From Chryseobacterium rhizoplanae (GTDB taxonomy: Bacteria > Bacteroidota > Bacteroidia > Flavobacteriales > Weeksellaceae): a stretch of DNA of 64,000 nucleotides. The notes below the pieces were generated by a model. The model ran no database searches and was not told the DNA's origin. It was given only the letters and a program-made list of their open reading frames with translations. The translations under genes and the position numbers were made by a program. The stretch covers positions 124,001-188,000 of the forward strand of contig NZ_FXTC01000009.1 in NCBI RefSeq assembly GCF_900182655.1, given 5' to 3'. Every line of letters begins with the position of its first letter. The first letter of the stretch is position 1. Below are positions 34,938 through 43,639 of this stretch, in pieces.

Positions 34938-35492
34938 ATGATTTCAGAGAAAATAATTTTAGGTATTGACCCGGGAACAACTGTGATGGGGTTTGGCATT
35001 ATCTCCGTAAAAAAAGGAAAAATGGAGATGGTTTCTATTCATGAACTGATCTTAAAAAAGTATCCCAATCACGAAACAAAGCTCAAATATATTTTTGAAA
35101 GAACGCTGTCTCTTATCGATGAGTTTCATCCTGATGAAGTAGCTCTTGAAGCGCCTTTCTTTGGAAAAAACGTACAGAGTATGCTTAAACTTGGCCGCGC
35201 ACAGGGAGTGGCCATGGCTGCCAGCCTTTACCGAAATATTCCTATCACCGAATATTCTCCGAAAAAGATCAAAATGGCCATCACAGGAAACGGAAATGCC
35301 AGTAAAGAACAGGTAGCGGGGATGCTTCAGAATCTTCTTAATTTAAAAGAGTTCCCTACCAAATATCTGGATGCTTCCGACGGGCTTGCCGTTGCGGTAT
35401 GCCATCATTTTAATTCCGGAACTATAACGGATACTAAATCCTATACCGGATGGGAAAGCTTTTTGAAGCAGAATCCGGATAGATTGAAATAA
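34938..35492 (+). CDS. ruvC: Crossover junction endodeoxyribonuclease RuvC
   Basis: 184 residues from M-I-S-E-K-I-I-L-G-I-D-P-G. A Holliday junction resolvase acting with RuvAB in recombination repair. The acidic catalytic set is visible: D11 (G-I-D-P-G), E71 (A-L-E-A-P-F-F) and D145/D148 (L-D-A-S-D-G-L-A). The longer frame from 34875 contains the promoter element and was rejected. ruvA and ruvB are not in the window. Confidence 0.95.
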   Translation: MISEKIILGIDPGTTVMGFGIISVKKGKMEMVSIHELILKKYPNHETKLKYIFERTLSLIDEFHPDEVALEAPFFGKNVQSMLKLGRAQGVAMAASLYRNIPITEYSPKKIKMAITGNGNASKEQVAGMLQNLLNLKEFPTKYLDASDGLAVAVCHHFNSGTITDTKSYTGWESFLKQNPDRLK

Positions 35493-35619
35493 TTTTGGCT
35501 TTTCTTATATTCTTTCAAACTACTGTTTTAAACCACTAAAAAACAATATTTTACAAAAACACACATAATTACTTGGTAAAACATAATACTATCTTTTACA
35601 TTGGTATGATTTTTAGTAC

Positions 35620-35627
35620 TACCTTTG
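35620..35627 (+). promoter_or_regulatory. -7 promoter element of the DUF4407 gene
   Basis: TACCTTTG matches TAnnTTTG. A possible -33 TTG lies 16 bases upstream. The TTG inside the element is the false start of the longer frame. Confidence 0.7.
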
Positions 35628-35642
35628 TATAAATTTTCAGTT

Positions 35643-36713
35643 ATGAAAACAAACCAACAAACTATAAATCAAGGGACTCATAAAATAAACTGGTTCCAAA
35701 AGTTTCTGATGGTATGTTCCGGCGGGAACATCCATATCTTAAGAAAGACTCCGAGTGAATGGAATAAGTTTTCCGGAATTGGGGGGATTGTACTTTTTAC
35801 TGCAGTATTCGCCACTTTGTCTGCAGGCTATGCGATGTATACGGTATTCGACAATATCTGGGTTTCCATAGGATTTGGAATTCTTTGGGGGCTGATGATC
35901 TTTAATCTTGACCGTTATATTGTTTCTTCGATTAAAAAAACAGGAACCTGGTGGAATCAGATTCTGATGGCTATTCCCCGTCTTATCCTTGCTACATTTT
36001 TAGGGATTATTATTTCAAAACCATTAGAGCTTAAAATTTTCGAGAAAGAGGTAAATAAACAGTTGAATACAATCATCCAAAGGAATAAAAAACAGCTTCA
36101 GGGTGAAATGAACGGAAGGATTCTTCAGCAGAGCGGGCCTTTTGAAACCGAAAAACAACAGATTTCAGGAAAAGTAGCACAGTATCAGAAAGCCTATGAT
36201 TCCGCATCAGTAGAACTTGAAAAGGAAATTCTGGGGAAACAGTCGGGCTTAACCAGTGGAAAAGAAGGTTACGGACCGAATGCAAAACGTAAACAGGAAT
36301 TAAAAGAGCAGCGCAGACAGGATCTTGAAAATTATCAAAAGCAAGCTGCTCCCAGACTGGAATATCTGGATAAAGAAATATCCAAGGTATATACGAACCT
36401 TGAAACCGAAAGAAAATCTACAGAGACTTTTGAGGATAAATTCAACGGATTTGCAGCAAGGCTTCAGGCATTGGATGAATTAGGTAAAAATTCGGCAATT
36501 ATAGGATTAGCAGCAGCTTTTATTATGGGCTTGTTTATCTGTCTTGAGATATCTCCGGTTCTGGTAAAATTAATTTCTCAAATAGGGCCTTATGACTATC
36601 TTTTAGAAAAAACAGAAAATGATTTCAGATTGTATTCCAAAGAGAAAATTGAAAAGGGAAATGCTTTGACCGATTTCAGGATTGAAAATTTTAAGGATAA
36701 TTTGAAAAATTAA
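35643..36713 (+). CDS. DUF4407 membrane protein
   Basis: 356 residues from M-K-T-N-Q-Q. The first part has F-L-M-V-C-S-G-G-N-I-H-I-L-R-K-T-P-S-E-W-N-K-F, a hallmark of DUF4407, then three membrane segments (about 40-65, 70-85, 100-120) around N-L-D-R-Y-I-V-S-S-I. A long Lys/Glu/Gln-rich coiled-coil stretch covers about 130-275, and a fourth membrane segment lies near 285-305. The family is common in Bacteroidota; its role is unknown. It is a single-gene unit. Confidence 0.87.
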   Translation: MKTNQQTINQGTHKINWFQKFLMVCSGGNIHILRKTPSEWNKFSGIGGIVLFTAVFATLSAGYAMYTVFDNIWVSIGFGILWGLMIFNLDRYIVSSIKKTGTWWNQILMAIPRLILATFLGIIISKPLELKIFEKEVNKQLNTIIQRNKKQLQGEMNGRILQQSGPFETEKQQISGKVAQYQKAYDSASVELEKEILGKQSGLTSGKEGYGPNAKRKQELKEQRRQDLENYQKQAAPRLEYLDKEISKVYTNLETERKSTETFEDKFNGFAARLQALDELGKNSAIIGLAAAFIMGLFICLEISPVLVKLISQIGPYDYLLEKTENDFRLYSKEKIEKGNALTDFRIENFKDNLKN

Positions 36714-36793
36714 AATAATAATTCATTATGTCATCCACTTCTAAACATTAGAGAAAAAATCTATAATAATTAATTTTTTAATAAATAAAATCT

Positions 36794-36826
36794 AACCTTT
36801 CGTTATATAACGAAAGGTTTTTCTTT
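36794..36826 (+). terminator. Intrinsic terminator before the tail-collar gene
   Basis: AACCTTTCGTTA pairs with TAACGAAAGGTT in an almost continuous palindrome and is followed by a T-run. It ends transcription from the DUF4407 gene. Confidence 0.85.
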
Positions 36827-36886
36827 TAATTAAGTGTTTTGTGTAAAATATTTTCTAATTTTATACTACTTAAAATTCTTGCTATC

Positions 36887-37480
36887 ATGAAAAACTTAAT
36901 TTTTGCATGTACACTGCTAATCTGCAGTGCATTTGCTCCTGCCTTAAAAGCTCAGGCATCAGAACCTTTTTTAGGGCAAATAGCCTTTGTACCTTATAAT
37001 TTTGCTCCAAAATACTGGGCAGAATGTAATGGGCAGATCCTGCCTATCGCTCAAAATCAAGCACTTTTTTCATTGCTAGGAACCACTTACGGAGGAAACG
37101 GAACCACTACATTTGCCTTACCTGATATGAGAGGAAGAGTACTTGTTCATAACGGACAAGCTCCGGGAGGGGCAACGAACTATACTATGGGAGAAACCGG
37201 CGGAGCTGAAAGTGTAACATTACTGATAACACAGATGCCAGCCCATAATCACACAATAAATGCAGTAACAGCGGAAGGAAATCAAAACTCACCTACCAAC
37301 AGCCTTCCGGCGGACACAAAAGTTCTTGACAAAGAATATTCCGATGCAGCTGCTAATACTACGATGAAAAGCACAATGGTAGGAAATACAGGAGGAAATC
37401 AACCTCATGAAAACAGACCTCCTTTTATTACCCTGAAATGCATCATTGCATTGGCAGGAGTCTTTCCATCACAAAATTAA
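36887..37480 (+). CDS. Secreted phage tail-collar domain protein
   Basis: 197 residues from M-K-N-L-I-F-A-C-T-L-L, with a signal peptide ending L-K-A-Q. It has a tail-collar domain of the MdpB (microcystin-dependent protein B) type: F-L-G-Q-I-A-F-V-P-Y-N-F-A-P, W-A-E-C-N-G-Q-I-L-P-I, L-F-S-L-L-G-T-T-Y-G-G-N-G, F-A-L-P-D-M-R-G-R and a final P-P-F-I-T-L-K-C-I-I-A. Such stand-alone proteins occur outside prophages in many bacteria. A signal peptide points to export. The next gene starts 6 bases downstream. Confidence 0.87.
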   Translation: MKNLIFACTLLICSAFAPALKAQASEPFLGQIAFVPYNFAPKYWAECNGQILPIAQNQALFSLLGTTYGGNGTTTFALPDMRGRVLVHNGQAPGGATNYTMGETGGAESVTLLITQMPAHNHTINAVTAEGNQNSPTNSLPADTKVLDKEYSDAAANTTMKSTMVGNTGGNQPHENRPPFITLKCIIALAGVFPSQN

Positions 37481-37485
37481 TAGTT

Positions 37486-38178
37486 ATGAAAATTCTTTAC
37501 GTATTATGTCTTGCTATGGGAAGCTCAGCTTTTACGCAGACAATAACTTTTAGTGGATGTCCTAATCTGTTTAGTAGCCCGCCTAATACTTATGTTTTTA
37601 ACAAAACAGGAGTAGATGCTTTTAGTAAGAACATCTATATGACTACTCCTATTGATGGTGGACAGGATTGTAGTGGATTGGGTACCTGTGAATTTAAAAT
37701 CCAATGGAATAATACCCTTACCAGATGGGAATTTCTTGGTGATGAAGGAAACGGAACTTTTACCACTCCCTATCTGATTTATTATAATTCAACAGGAAAT
37801 AATTCTGTTCCGATACCTCCAGGTAATAGTATTGGAACCTGGGTTGAAAATACCACAATGACAAACGGGCAATGCGGCGGAAACCTTACCGCGGTAAATT
37901 CTACCATGACAGGTGATGTACAGACCACAACATTGGGAATTTCAGATCTTTCTAAAAATAAAATCCAGATCTTCCCTAATCCTGTAACAGATTTTATTCG
38001 TATTTCCGGCATTGAGGACGGGTTATCTATTCAAATTTACAATATGGATGGACGTCTTATAAAATCTGAAATGTTTGATTCAAAGATTGATGTCTCACAA
38101 CTTGTTCCAGGTGGTTATATATTAAAAATAAATACCCGGAATTTTCAAACTCATCAATTTAAATTTGTAAAAAAATAA
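37486..38178 (+). CDS. Secreted protein with T9SS type A sorting domain
   Basis: 230 residues from M-K-I-L-Y-V-L-C-L-A-M; the signal peptide ends A-F-T-Q. The middle (about 20-150) has several Cys (C-P-N, C-S-G-L-G-T-C, C-G-G) and a W-N-N-T-L-T-R-W-E-F strand. The C-terminus is a type A sorting domain (I-F-P-N-P-V-T-D-F-I-R-I, Y-N-M-D-G-R-L-I-K-S, L-V-P-G-G-Y-I-L-K-I). It follows the tail-collar gene by 6 bases, so the two exported proteins are probably made together. Function unknown. Confidence 0.82.
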   Translation: MKILYVLCLAMGSSAFTQTITFSGCPNLFSSPPNTYVFNKTGVDAFSKNIYMTTPIDGGQDCSGLGTCEFKIQWNNTLTRWEFLGDEGNGTFTTPYLIYYNSTGNNSVPIPPGNSIGTWVENTTMTNGQCGGNLTAVNSTMTGDVQTTTLGISDLSKNKIQIFPNPVTDFIRISGIEDGLSIQIYNMDGRLIKSEMFDSKIDVSQLVPGGYILKINTRNFQTHQFKFVKK

Positions 38179-38205
38179 TCTGCTCTTTAAAAAAAACAGA
38201 TCTTT

Positions 38206-38240
38206 GAAGCTTTCGGAATTTCCGGGAGCTTCTATTCTTT
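38206..38240 (+). terminator. Intrinsic terminator after the T9SS protein gene
   Basis: GAAGCTTTCGGAA pairs with TTCCGGGAGCTTC (two G-T wobbles) with a one-base turn, followed by a T-rich stretch. Confidence 0.6.
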
Positions 38241-38275
38241 CCTGACAAGGAACATTTTTTGTATGAACGTCTAAC

Positions 38276-38473
38276 ATGCCTTCAAGTGTTGTACATCATT
38301 TCATCTATTTCCCAGATACTGAAATATTAAGAATTATATATCAGTCAGGAGCGGTTTATGATTATCTTAAAGTACCACCTGACATTATTGAAAAGTTTAA
38401 GGAGGCAAGATCCAAAGGGCAATTTTTAAATAAAGTGATCAAGCCTAAATTTAAATACCGTAAAATTGAATAA
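38276..38473 (+). CDS. KTSC domain protein
   Basis: 65 residues, nearly all one KTSC domain: M-P-S-S-V-V-H-H-F, Y-Q-S-G-A-V-Y-D-Y, V-P-P-D-I-I-E-K-F and G-Q-F-L-N. In other proteins this domain is fused to lysyl-tRNA synthetase-like or other modules; alone it has no known function. It is cytoplasmic, with a strong terminator after it. Confidence 0.82.
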   Translation: MPSSVVHHFIYFPDTEILRIIYQSGAVYDYLKVPPDIIEKFKEARSKGQFLNKVIKPKFKYRKIE

Positions 38474-38475
38474 AA

Positions 38476-38503
38476 AAATGTCTCCATCGAAATGGAGACA
38501 TTT
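38476..38503. terminator. Terminator after the KTSC gene
   Basis: AAATGTCTCCAT pairs with ATGGAGACATTT across a CGAA loop, between convergent genes. Confidence 0.85.
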
Positions 38504-38527
38504 ATAATATATTAAAATTGAATCAAT

Positions 38528-40396
38528 TTATTTGATGATCAATTTTGAAGTTTTAGATTCTTTTCCATTAGAAACCTGAATCATATATACTCCTTTTCCT
38601 AGCTGCTGGTCTACTTTGAAAATACCATTTCCTTCTTCAGTTGCAGAAGGGCTTGCTACCAATCTTCCTGCCATATCAGAAATAGAAACTTTCAGGTTTT
38701 TACCATTTTTAGCTTTAATGAAGATCTTATCCCCGGTTGCAACCGGGTTAGGATAAACAGTTAAATCACCATTATCTGCTTTCACTTCGCTTGTCCCTAA
38801 GTTCGTAACAAATTTCACAGTATAGTCTTCAACCTGTCCGTACATTAATTGTCCGCAAGGAGTCATGTTAGGATTTTCATCATCTACAAGAACTCTCATT
38901 CTTAGCGGAGTGTTAAGTACCACTGAAGCAGGAGCCGTAATAGTAGTATTGTAAGTACCTATTTCTGTAGCTGGATCTGCTATAATATTATCAGCAGAAG
39001 CTACAAGTTCAGAAGCTTCAAACGTTCCATTATTATTATAGTCAATCCAAACTCTTATTTCATTATTTGAACCTGAAACATTTACCTGAAGGTTATGTGT
39101 TCCCGTTGATGAAAGTTCAGTTGATGTAGCTTTCAGGCAGCTTGCTCCTGTATAGTCTTCATAAAAACTAGCATTATTATGCCAATATCCAGTAGTTGCA
39201 TTATTAATACTTCCCAGTTTTACGAGAGTTGGTCCTACAAAATAATCATCTGCTGTAGTAATGCCTGCGGGATTACATGTTGCAGCAATAGGCGTTCCAA
39301 TCGCAGCAGCAGTAGATGGAGCTGTTCCTCCTAATGAAGAACTCAAAGATCCTCTCATTAAAAAGAAGTAAAGAGCAGCCCTGTCATGCTGTCCATTGGT
39401 AAACTTAAATGCTATTGGATTGGTATAATTCATCATGTTATACTGTACTCCCTGATAGTTTGCTCCTGTACAATAATTCATATCATTGTTAGTAGGTGCA
39501 GGATCATTCAGTAAGCTTCTTGATCTTTCTGTATCACATACCTGATCATCATCTTTATTACAATCATTATAAGTCATCGCCGGGCAGTAGGTAGTAGAAG
39601 TAGTACCTTGTGGCGGTTGAGCGTTAGCATTACCAAATGTATGAAGTAATCCCATACTATGTCCAAATTCGTGCGCCAAAGTAATATCATCCTGTAAAGT
39701 AACTACAAAAGATTTCATAAAGGATTCGTAGTTATCATCAGAATTTTGAGGCAATCCGGCCCATCCCATAATACCATAAGTTCCGCCTCCATCTACTTTG
39801 TTCATAATATAAATATTAAAGTAAGAAGCTTCTGGCCAGTGCGGAGCAATTGTTTTAACCTGTGCTGTAGTAACACCAGATGTACCACTACGGTTTACCC
39901 CATTGGCATCATATCCTGGAAGAGTACCACCATTATATCGAACAATTCCTGTAGTAGCATTACAATTTGGGTCTCTTTTGGCCAATACCAACTTAATCGG
40001 CATTGTAGCTGCAGTACCAAAATCTGCAGGAATTCCCTGAGCCCATTGATAAGTACCTGCATACATTTGATTACAATGATCCAGCCACGCCTGAATTTGT
40101 GCATCACTCTTATTGTAAGCGGTACCAATAGCAGCTCCTGTAGGTGCTATTACGTGTACTACAACAGGAATTTCATAAACTCCATTTACAATTTTGTATG
40201 CACTTCCACCTTTAGCAGTTGTATTTTGATTACTGCTAATAATTTTGTTACGCATATTGCGAACCATTTCATCAATTTCCGCATTCTGTTTCTGGTGTAC
40301 TCTCTGTTCATTATCAAAGTCACACCATTCTTTTTTTTGCTGTGCTGAGATTGAAAGGGAAAGTAACAATGCCCCACAAAGGATAGTTTTCTTCAT
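38528..40396 (-). CDS. M43-family zinc metalloprotease with GEVED and T9SS type A domains
   Basis: 622 residues. A signal peptide (MKKTILCGALLLSLSISAQ) precedes a pappalysin-type M43 peptidase with the zinc motif H-E-F-G-H-S-M-G-L-L-H at 242-252 and the downstream Met-turn region. A GEVED domain (about 440-535: W-I-D-Y-N-N-N-G, G-Q-V-E-D-Y-T-V) follows. The type A sorting domain near 545-622 has V-Y-P-N-P and G-V-Y-M-I-Q-V-S-N-G. It is an exported gelatinase-like protease. It is a single-gene unit. Confidence 0.92.
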   Translation of the reverse strand: MKKTILCGALLLSLSISAQQKKEWCDFDNEQRVHQKQNAEIDEMVRNMRNKIISSNQNTTAKGGSAYKIVNGVYEIPVVVHVIAPTGAAIGTAYNKSDAQIQAWLDHCNQMYAGTYQWAQGIPADFGTAATMPIKLVLAKRDPNCNATTGIVRYNGGTLPGYDANGVNRSGTSGVTTAQVKTIAPHWPEASYFNIYIMNKVDGGGTYGIMGWAGLPQNSDDNYESFMKSFVVTLQDDITLAHEFGHSMGLLHTFGNANAQPPQGTTSTTYCPAMTYNDCNKDDDQVCDTERSRSLLNDPAPTNNDMNYCTGANYQGVQYNMMNYTNPIAFKFTNGQHDRAALYFFLMRGSLSSSLGGTAPSTAAAIGTPIAATCNPAGITTADDYFVGPTLVKLGSINNATTGYWHNNASFYEDYTGASCLKATSTELSSTGTHNLQVNVSGSNNEIRVWIDYNNNGTFEASELVASADNIIADPATEIGTYNTTITAPASVVLNTPLRMRVLVDDENPNMTPCGQLMYGQVEDYTVKFVTNLGTSEVKADNGDLTVYPNPVATGDKIFIKAKNGKNLKVSISDMAGRLVASPSATEEGNGIFKVDQQLGKGVYMIQVSNGKESKTSKLIIK

Positions 40397-40743
40397 TACA
40401 ATAATTTAAAAAAATTAAACAAGTTGAAAATTCATTAATTTCACATATCAATCAACAATATTTATCATCAAAACCAATGTAAAATTTTAAATTTCACTTC
40501 AGTTAGTAGAAAAAAGTTCATTATTGTTACATTTTTAAACCAAAATAAAATTAACATCACTTCAAACTACTATTACTTTATTTAAACTTTCCTTAAAAAA
40601 ATATACAAAATAAAGAGAAATATATAATTTAAAAAATCAAAATACAAAATCAACACACTGATATTCAAATATTAAAGTAAAATTACAAAATAAAAAAACC
40701 GCACAAATTGTGCGGTTTTTAATATATAAATTCAATAGTGATT
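40397..40743. other. A+T-rich intergenic region between the M43 protease gene and guaB
   Basis: 347 bases, mostly A and T. Apart from the guaB terminator (40692-40720) I see no feature. No perfect TAnnTTTG element was found for the M43 gene. Confidence 0.6.
40692..40720 (-). terminator. Intrinsic terminator of guaB
   Basis: AAAAACCGCACAA pairs with TTGTGCGGTTTTT with almost no loop; the A-run on the plus strand is the T-run for minus-strand guaB. Confidence 0.85.
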
Positions 40744-42204
40744 TTATAAAGAATAATTCGGAGCTTCCTGTGTGATAATTACATCATGCGGATGAGATTC
40801 TTTCAATCCGCTTCCTGTAATCATTACCAGTTTAGAATCTTTTTGAAGGGTTTCAATATCCTTAGAACCACAGTATCCCATACCAGCTCTTAGGCCTCCT
40901 GTTAACTGGAAAATTACATCTTCCAGTTTTCCTTTATGTGGAACTCTCCCTTCAATTCCTTCCGGAACGAATTTTTTAGCTTCACTTTGGAAATATCTCT
41001 CTTTACCACCTCTCTTCATTGCTGAAAGGCTTCCCATACCCTGGTAAGACTTGAATTTTCTTCCCTGGAAAATAATTTCTTCACCCGGAGCTTCATCTGT
41101 ACCCGCTAAAAGTGAACCCAGCATTACTGCTCCTGCTCCACTTGCAATCGCTTTAACGATATCTCCTGAAAGTTTGATTCCACCATCAGCAATTACCGTT
41201 ACATTTTGTGATTTAGCATATTCGTAAACGTTGTAAATCGCAGATAACTGAGGAACTCCCACTCCTGCAACTACTCTTGTTGTACAGATAGAACCCGGTC
41301 CTACTCCCACTTTAAGTACGTTAGCTCCAGCTTCAATAAGGTCTTTAGCAGCTTCTGCAGTTACAATATTTCCGCCTACAACATCAAGGTTCGGATATGC
41401 TTTTCTGATTTCTGAAATTTTGTCTAAAACTCCTTTAGAATGACCATGTGCTGAATCGATTGCTACGATATCAACTCCTGCCTGTACCAAAGCCTCAATT
41501 CTCGCCAAGGTATCTTCTCCTACTCCTACTCCGGCTCCTACGATAAGACGGCCGTTCTGGTCTTTATTAGCATTTGGATATTCCAACTGATTATCAATAT
41601 CCTTGATGGTAATTAATCCTACAAGTTTATTATCTTTATCTACAATCGGAAGTTTTTCAACTCTGTTTTTAAGAAGGATTTCTTTTGCCTTTTCAAGGTT
41701 GGTATCTTTGTCTGAAGTGATCAGATTTTCTTTGGTCATGATCTCCTCAACTTTCATATCAAGGTTTTCCTGATATTTTACATCTCTGTTGGTGATAATT
41801 CCAATCAGAACATTATTAGGATCTACCACCGGAAGACCGGAAATCTTATATCTTGACATAAGATCTCTAGCTTCACCTAAAGTATGATCTTTAGATAAAG
41901 TTACCGGATCTGAGATCATTCCGTTTTCGGAACGCTTTACACGGTTTACCTGAGCTGCCTGCTCAGCGATTGTCATGTTTTTGTGAATAAAACCTAATCC
42001 TCCAACTCTTGCTAAAGCAATAGCGAGATCAGCTTCGGTAACAGTGTCCATCGCAGCGGAAACTATCGGAACATTCAGCGTGATTTTGTCGGTAAGTCTT
42101 GATTTTAATGAAACCTGGTTAGGTAAAACTTCTGAATAAGAAGGGACTAGAAGAACGTCATCGAAAGTGATGGCTGTCTCTACAATTTTGTTATGAATAG
42201 ACAT
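40744..42204 (-). CDS. guaB: IMP dehydrogenase
   Basis: 486 residues. It oxidises IMP to XMP with NAD+, the committed step of guanine nucleotide synthesis. The TIM barrel is split by a pair of CBS domains (about 95-205). The active-site loop G-P-G-S-I-C-T-T-R places the catalytic Cys at 307. G-Y-C-G-S-K and the flap R-V-P-H-K-G are present. The C-terminus ends Y-S-L. It has its own promoter element and terminator. Confidence 0.97.
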   Translation of the reverse strand: MSIHNKIVETAITFDDVLLVPSYSEVLPNQVSLKSRLTDKITLNVPIVSAAMDTVTEADLAIALARVGGLGFIHKNMTIAEQAAQVNRVKRSENGMISDPVTLSKDHTLGEARDLMSRYKISGLPVVDPNNVLIGIITNRDVKYQENLDMKVEEIMTKENLITSDKDTNLEKAKEILLKNRVEKLPIVDKDNKLVGLITIKDIDNQLEYPNANKDQNGRLIVGAGVGVGEDTLARIEALVQAGVDIVAIDSAHGHSKGVLDKISEIRKAYPNLDVVGGNIVTAEAAKDLIEAGANVLKVGVGPGSICTTRVVAGVGVPQLSAIYNVYEYAKSQNVTVIADGGIKLSGDIVKAIASGAGAVMLGSLLAGTDEAPGEEIIFQGRKFKSYQGMGSLSAMKRGGKERYFQSEAKKFVPEGIEGRVPHKGKLEDVIFQLTGGLRAGMGYCGSKDIETLQKDSKLVMITGSGLKESHPHDVIITQEAPNYSL

Positions 42205-42218
42205 CTTTACTTTCTTTG

Positions 42219-42226
42219 CAAAATTA
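42219..42226 (-). promoter_or_regulatory. -7 promoter element of guaB
   Basis: Minus-strand TAATTTTG matches TAnnTTTG, 14 bases before the ATG at 42204. Confidence 0.65.
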
Positions 42227-42302
42227 GGTTATTTTAGTGAGATATGAAAATCCTTTTTAATAGTTTAAATAAAATTTAATAATCAATAACTTAAATCGAA
42301 AA

Positions 42303-42326
42303 AACCGCTCTTTTATCAGAACGGTT
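42303..42326 (-). terminator. Terminator of the ECF sigma-factor operon
   Basis: On the minus strand AACCGTTCT pairs with AGAGCGGTT (one G-T wobble) and is followed by a run of six T. It lies after the last gene of the five-gene unit. Confidence 0.7.
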
Positions 42327-42393
42327 ACGGTACAAAATAATTGAATATGTAGAAACTACTTGTTAAGTCTAATCAAGATGGCTGTTAACAGGT

Positions 42394-43098
42394 CTATTTT
42401 ACCGGGTTTCCATTTTCATCTAATTTATCAATATGGGTCTGATTATTTTTATCGATGTATACTTTTAATCTTACTTTCCCTTTTGTATCCCGGATAAATA
42501 TCCCTACATCACCACTGGCTGTTTTACCGGCAAAGAAGCGTTCATTGGTAAGCTTTCCTTCTTCTCTGAGTTTTGCATAGGCTTTTTTACTTGCACTCGG
42601 ATCATTTAATTTTTTCAGAGAATCTTCAAACTTAATGATTTCTTCCAGCGGAAAATCATCAGGACGATCCCAGAGTTTTAAGCCGTATACCCTGTTTTTA
42701 TCTTTTCCTGATCCTTCAAAATACTGAAGCTGCATGATCTGATCTGTATTTCTCTGATCAACAGAATACACCATTCCGGATTCTTTTTCATTGCCATCAT
42801 ATACAAGGCCTCCGCACTCATCTCCCATAGAATTGAAGAAAATAAGTCCTGCCTCTCTTTCACGGGGTTTCAATTCTTTATGATTTACCAAACCAGGGTG
42901 CTGGCGTTCTTTGTTACTGATTACCATTTTTAAAGTTCCGTCCTTCTCAATGATATTGATACGTTCTACATCTATTTCCTTAAAACGTTCGTTGGAAGAT
43001 GAGTTTTTGAATGCGAGAAAGAAAAACATAGCACACAGTATGGTAAGTACAACGGCATAGATTTTAAGGATACGAACTTCTCTTATTAGTTTTTCCAT
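42394..43098 (-). CDS. Membrane-anchored protein, last gene of the sigma-factor operon
   Basis: 234 residues. One N-terminal membrane segment (about 11-29, I-Y-A-V-V-L-T-I-L-C-A-M-F-F-F-L-A-F) is followed by a soluble domain with E-R-I-N-I-I-E-K-D-G-T-L-K-M-V-I-S-N and, near the end, G-I-F-I-R-D-T-K-G-K-V-R-L-K-V-Y-I-D, which look like repeated strand units. No family was recognised. It starts 27 bases after the DUF4252 gene and precedes the terminator, so it probably belongs to the same transcript. Function unknown. Confidence 0.65.
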   Translation of the reverse strand: MEKLIREVRILKIYAVVLTILCAMFFFLAFKNSSSNERFKEIDVERINIIEKDGTLKMVISNKERQHPGLVNHKELKPREREAGLIFFNSMGDECGGLVYDGNEKESGMVYSVDQRNTDQIMQLQYFEGSGKDKNRVYGLKLWDRPDDFPLEEIIKFEDSLKKLNDPSASKKAYAKLREEGKLTNERFFAGKTASGDVGIFIRDTKGKVRLKVYIDKNNQTHIDKLDENGNPVK

Positions 43099-43125
43099 GC
43101 TGTGAATGTTTGAGGTTATACAGCT

Positions 43126-43629
43126 TTATTTATCGGAAACAGAATTAATCATTTTTGAGATATCATTAGCGGTAAAGTTTCCTTTAACGTCTACAAACAC
43201 GATATCATTTTTCTTAGAACCTACCGTGATCAGCATATTTTTAATGATCTCCCCATCCTGCTTTACACGTATATTGATATCATCTCCATCATGTTTTATG
43301 CTTGCCCACTCTTCGTAATGGTTATTACTTAAAAACTGTACGTAGTCGTTCAGCATTTCGCTGCTTCCGTTTGTTACGGTAAGCACTTTTATTTTAGAAG
43401 CTTTCTTTACAAGATCTATGGTCTCTTCACTTTCTCCTTCTTCTCTCAGGGCTTTCTTAATATAAGATTTAGCCAGAACCATCGGTACATTGATACTTGC
43501 AAACTGAGCTCCCTGGAAATCATATTTTGAGTTCTGGAAAAAATCGATGTTCGGTTTTTCTGAAACGACACACGACTGAAGCATGCCTATTGTCAGAACA
43601 GTAAGGAAAATGTTTTTAAGAGTCTTCAT
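43126..43629 (-). CDS. DUF4252 lipoprotein
   Basis: 167 residues with a lipobox ending L-Q-S-C (Cys at 20). The mature part is a DUF4252 domain, recognised by the sequence around L-V-K-K-A-S-K-I-K-V-L-T-V and the end D-V-K-G-N-F-T-A-N-D-I-S-K-M-I. The family is exported and of unknown function. In this operon it follows, after 10 bases, a larger protein that also contains a DUF4252-like part. A link to envelope stress control by the sigma factor is inference. Confidence 0.85.
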   Translation of the reverse strand: MKTLKNIFLTVLTIGMLQSCVVSEKPNIDFFQNSKYDFQGAQFASINVPMVLAKSYIKKALREEGESEETIDLVKKASKIKVLTVTNGSSEMLNDYVQFLSNNHYEEWASIKHDGDDINIRVKQDGEIIKNMLITVGSKKNDIVFVDVKGNFTANDISKMINSVSDK

Positions 43630-43639
43630 AGTTTAGTTT

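Noticed and set aside
36887..38178. Prophage remnant suggested by the tail-collar domain
   Set aside because: The protein has a signal peptide and no other phage structural, integrase or lysis gene is nearby.
39746..40348. A 200-residue antisense frame inside the M43 protease gene
   Set aside because: It lies opposite the catalytic domain; Ser/Thr/Cys-rich low-complexity translation is typical of a shadow frame.
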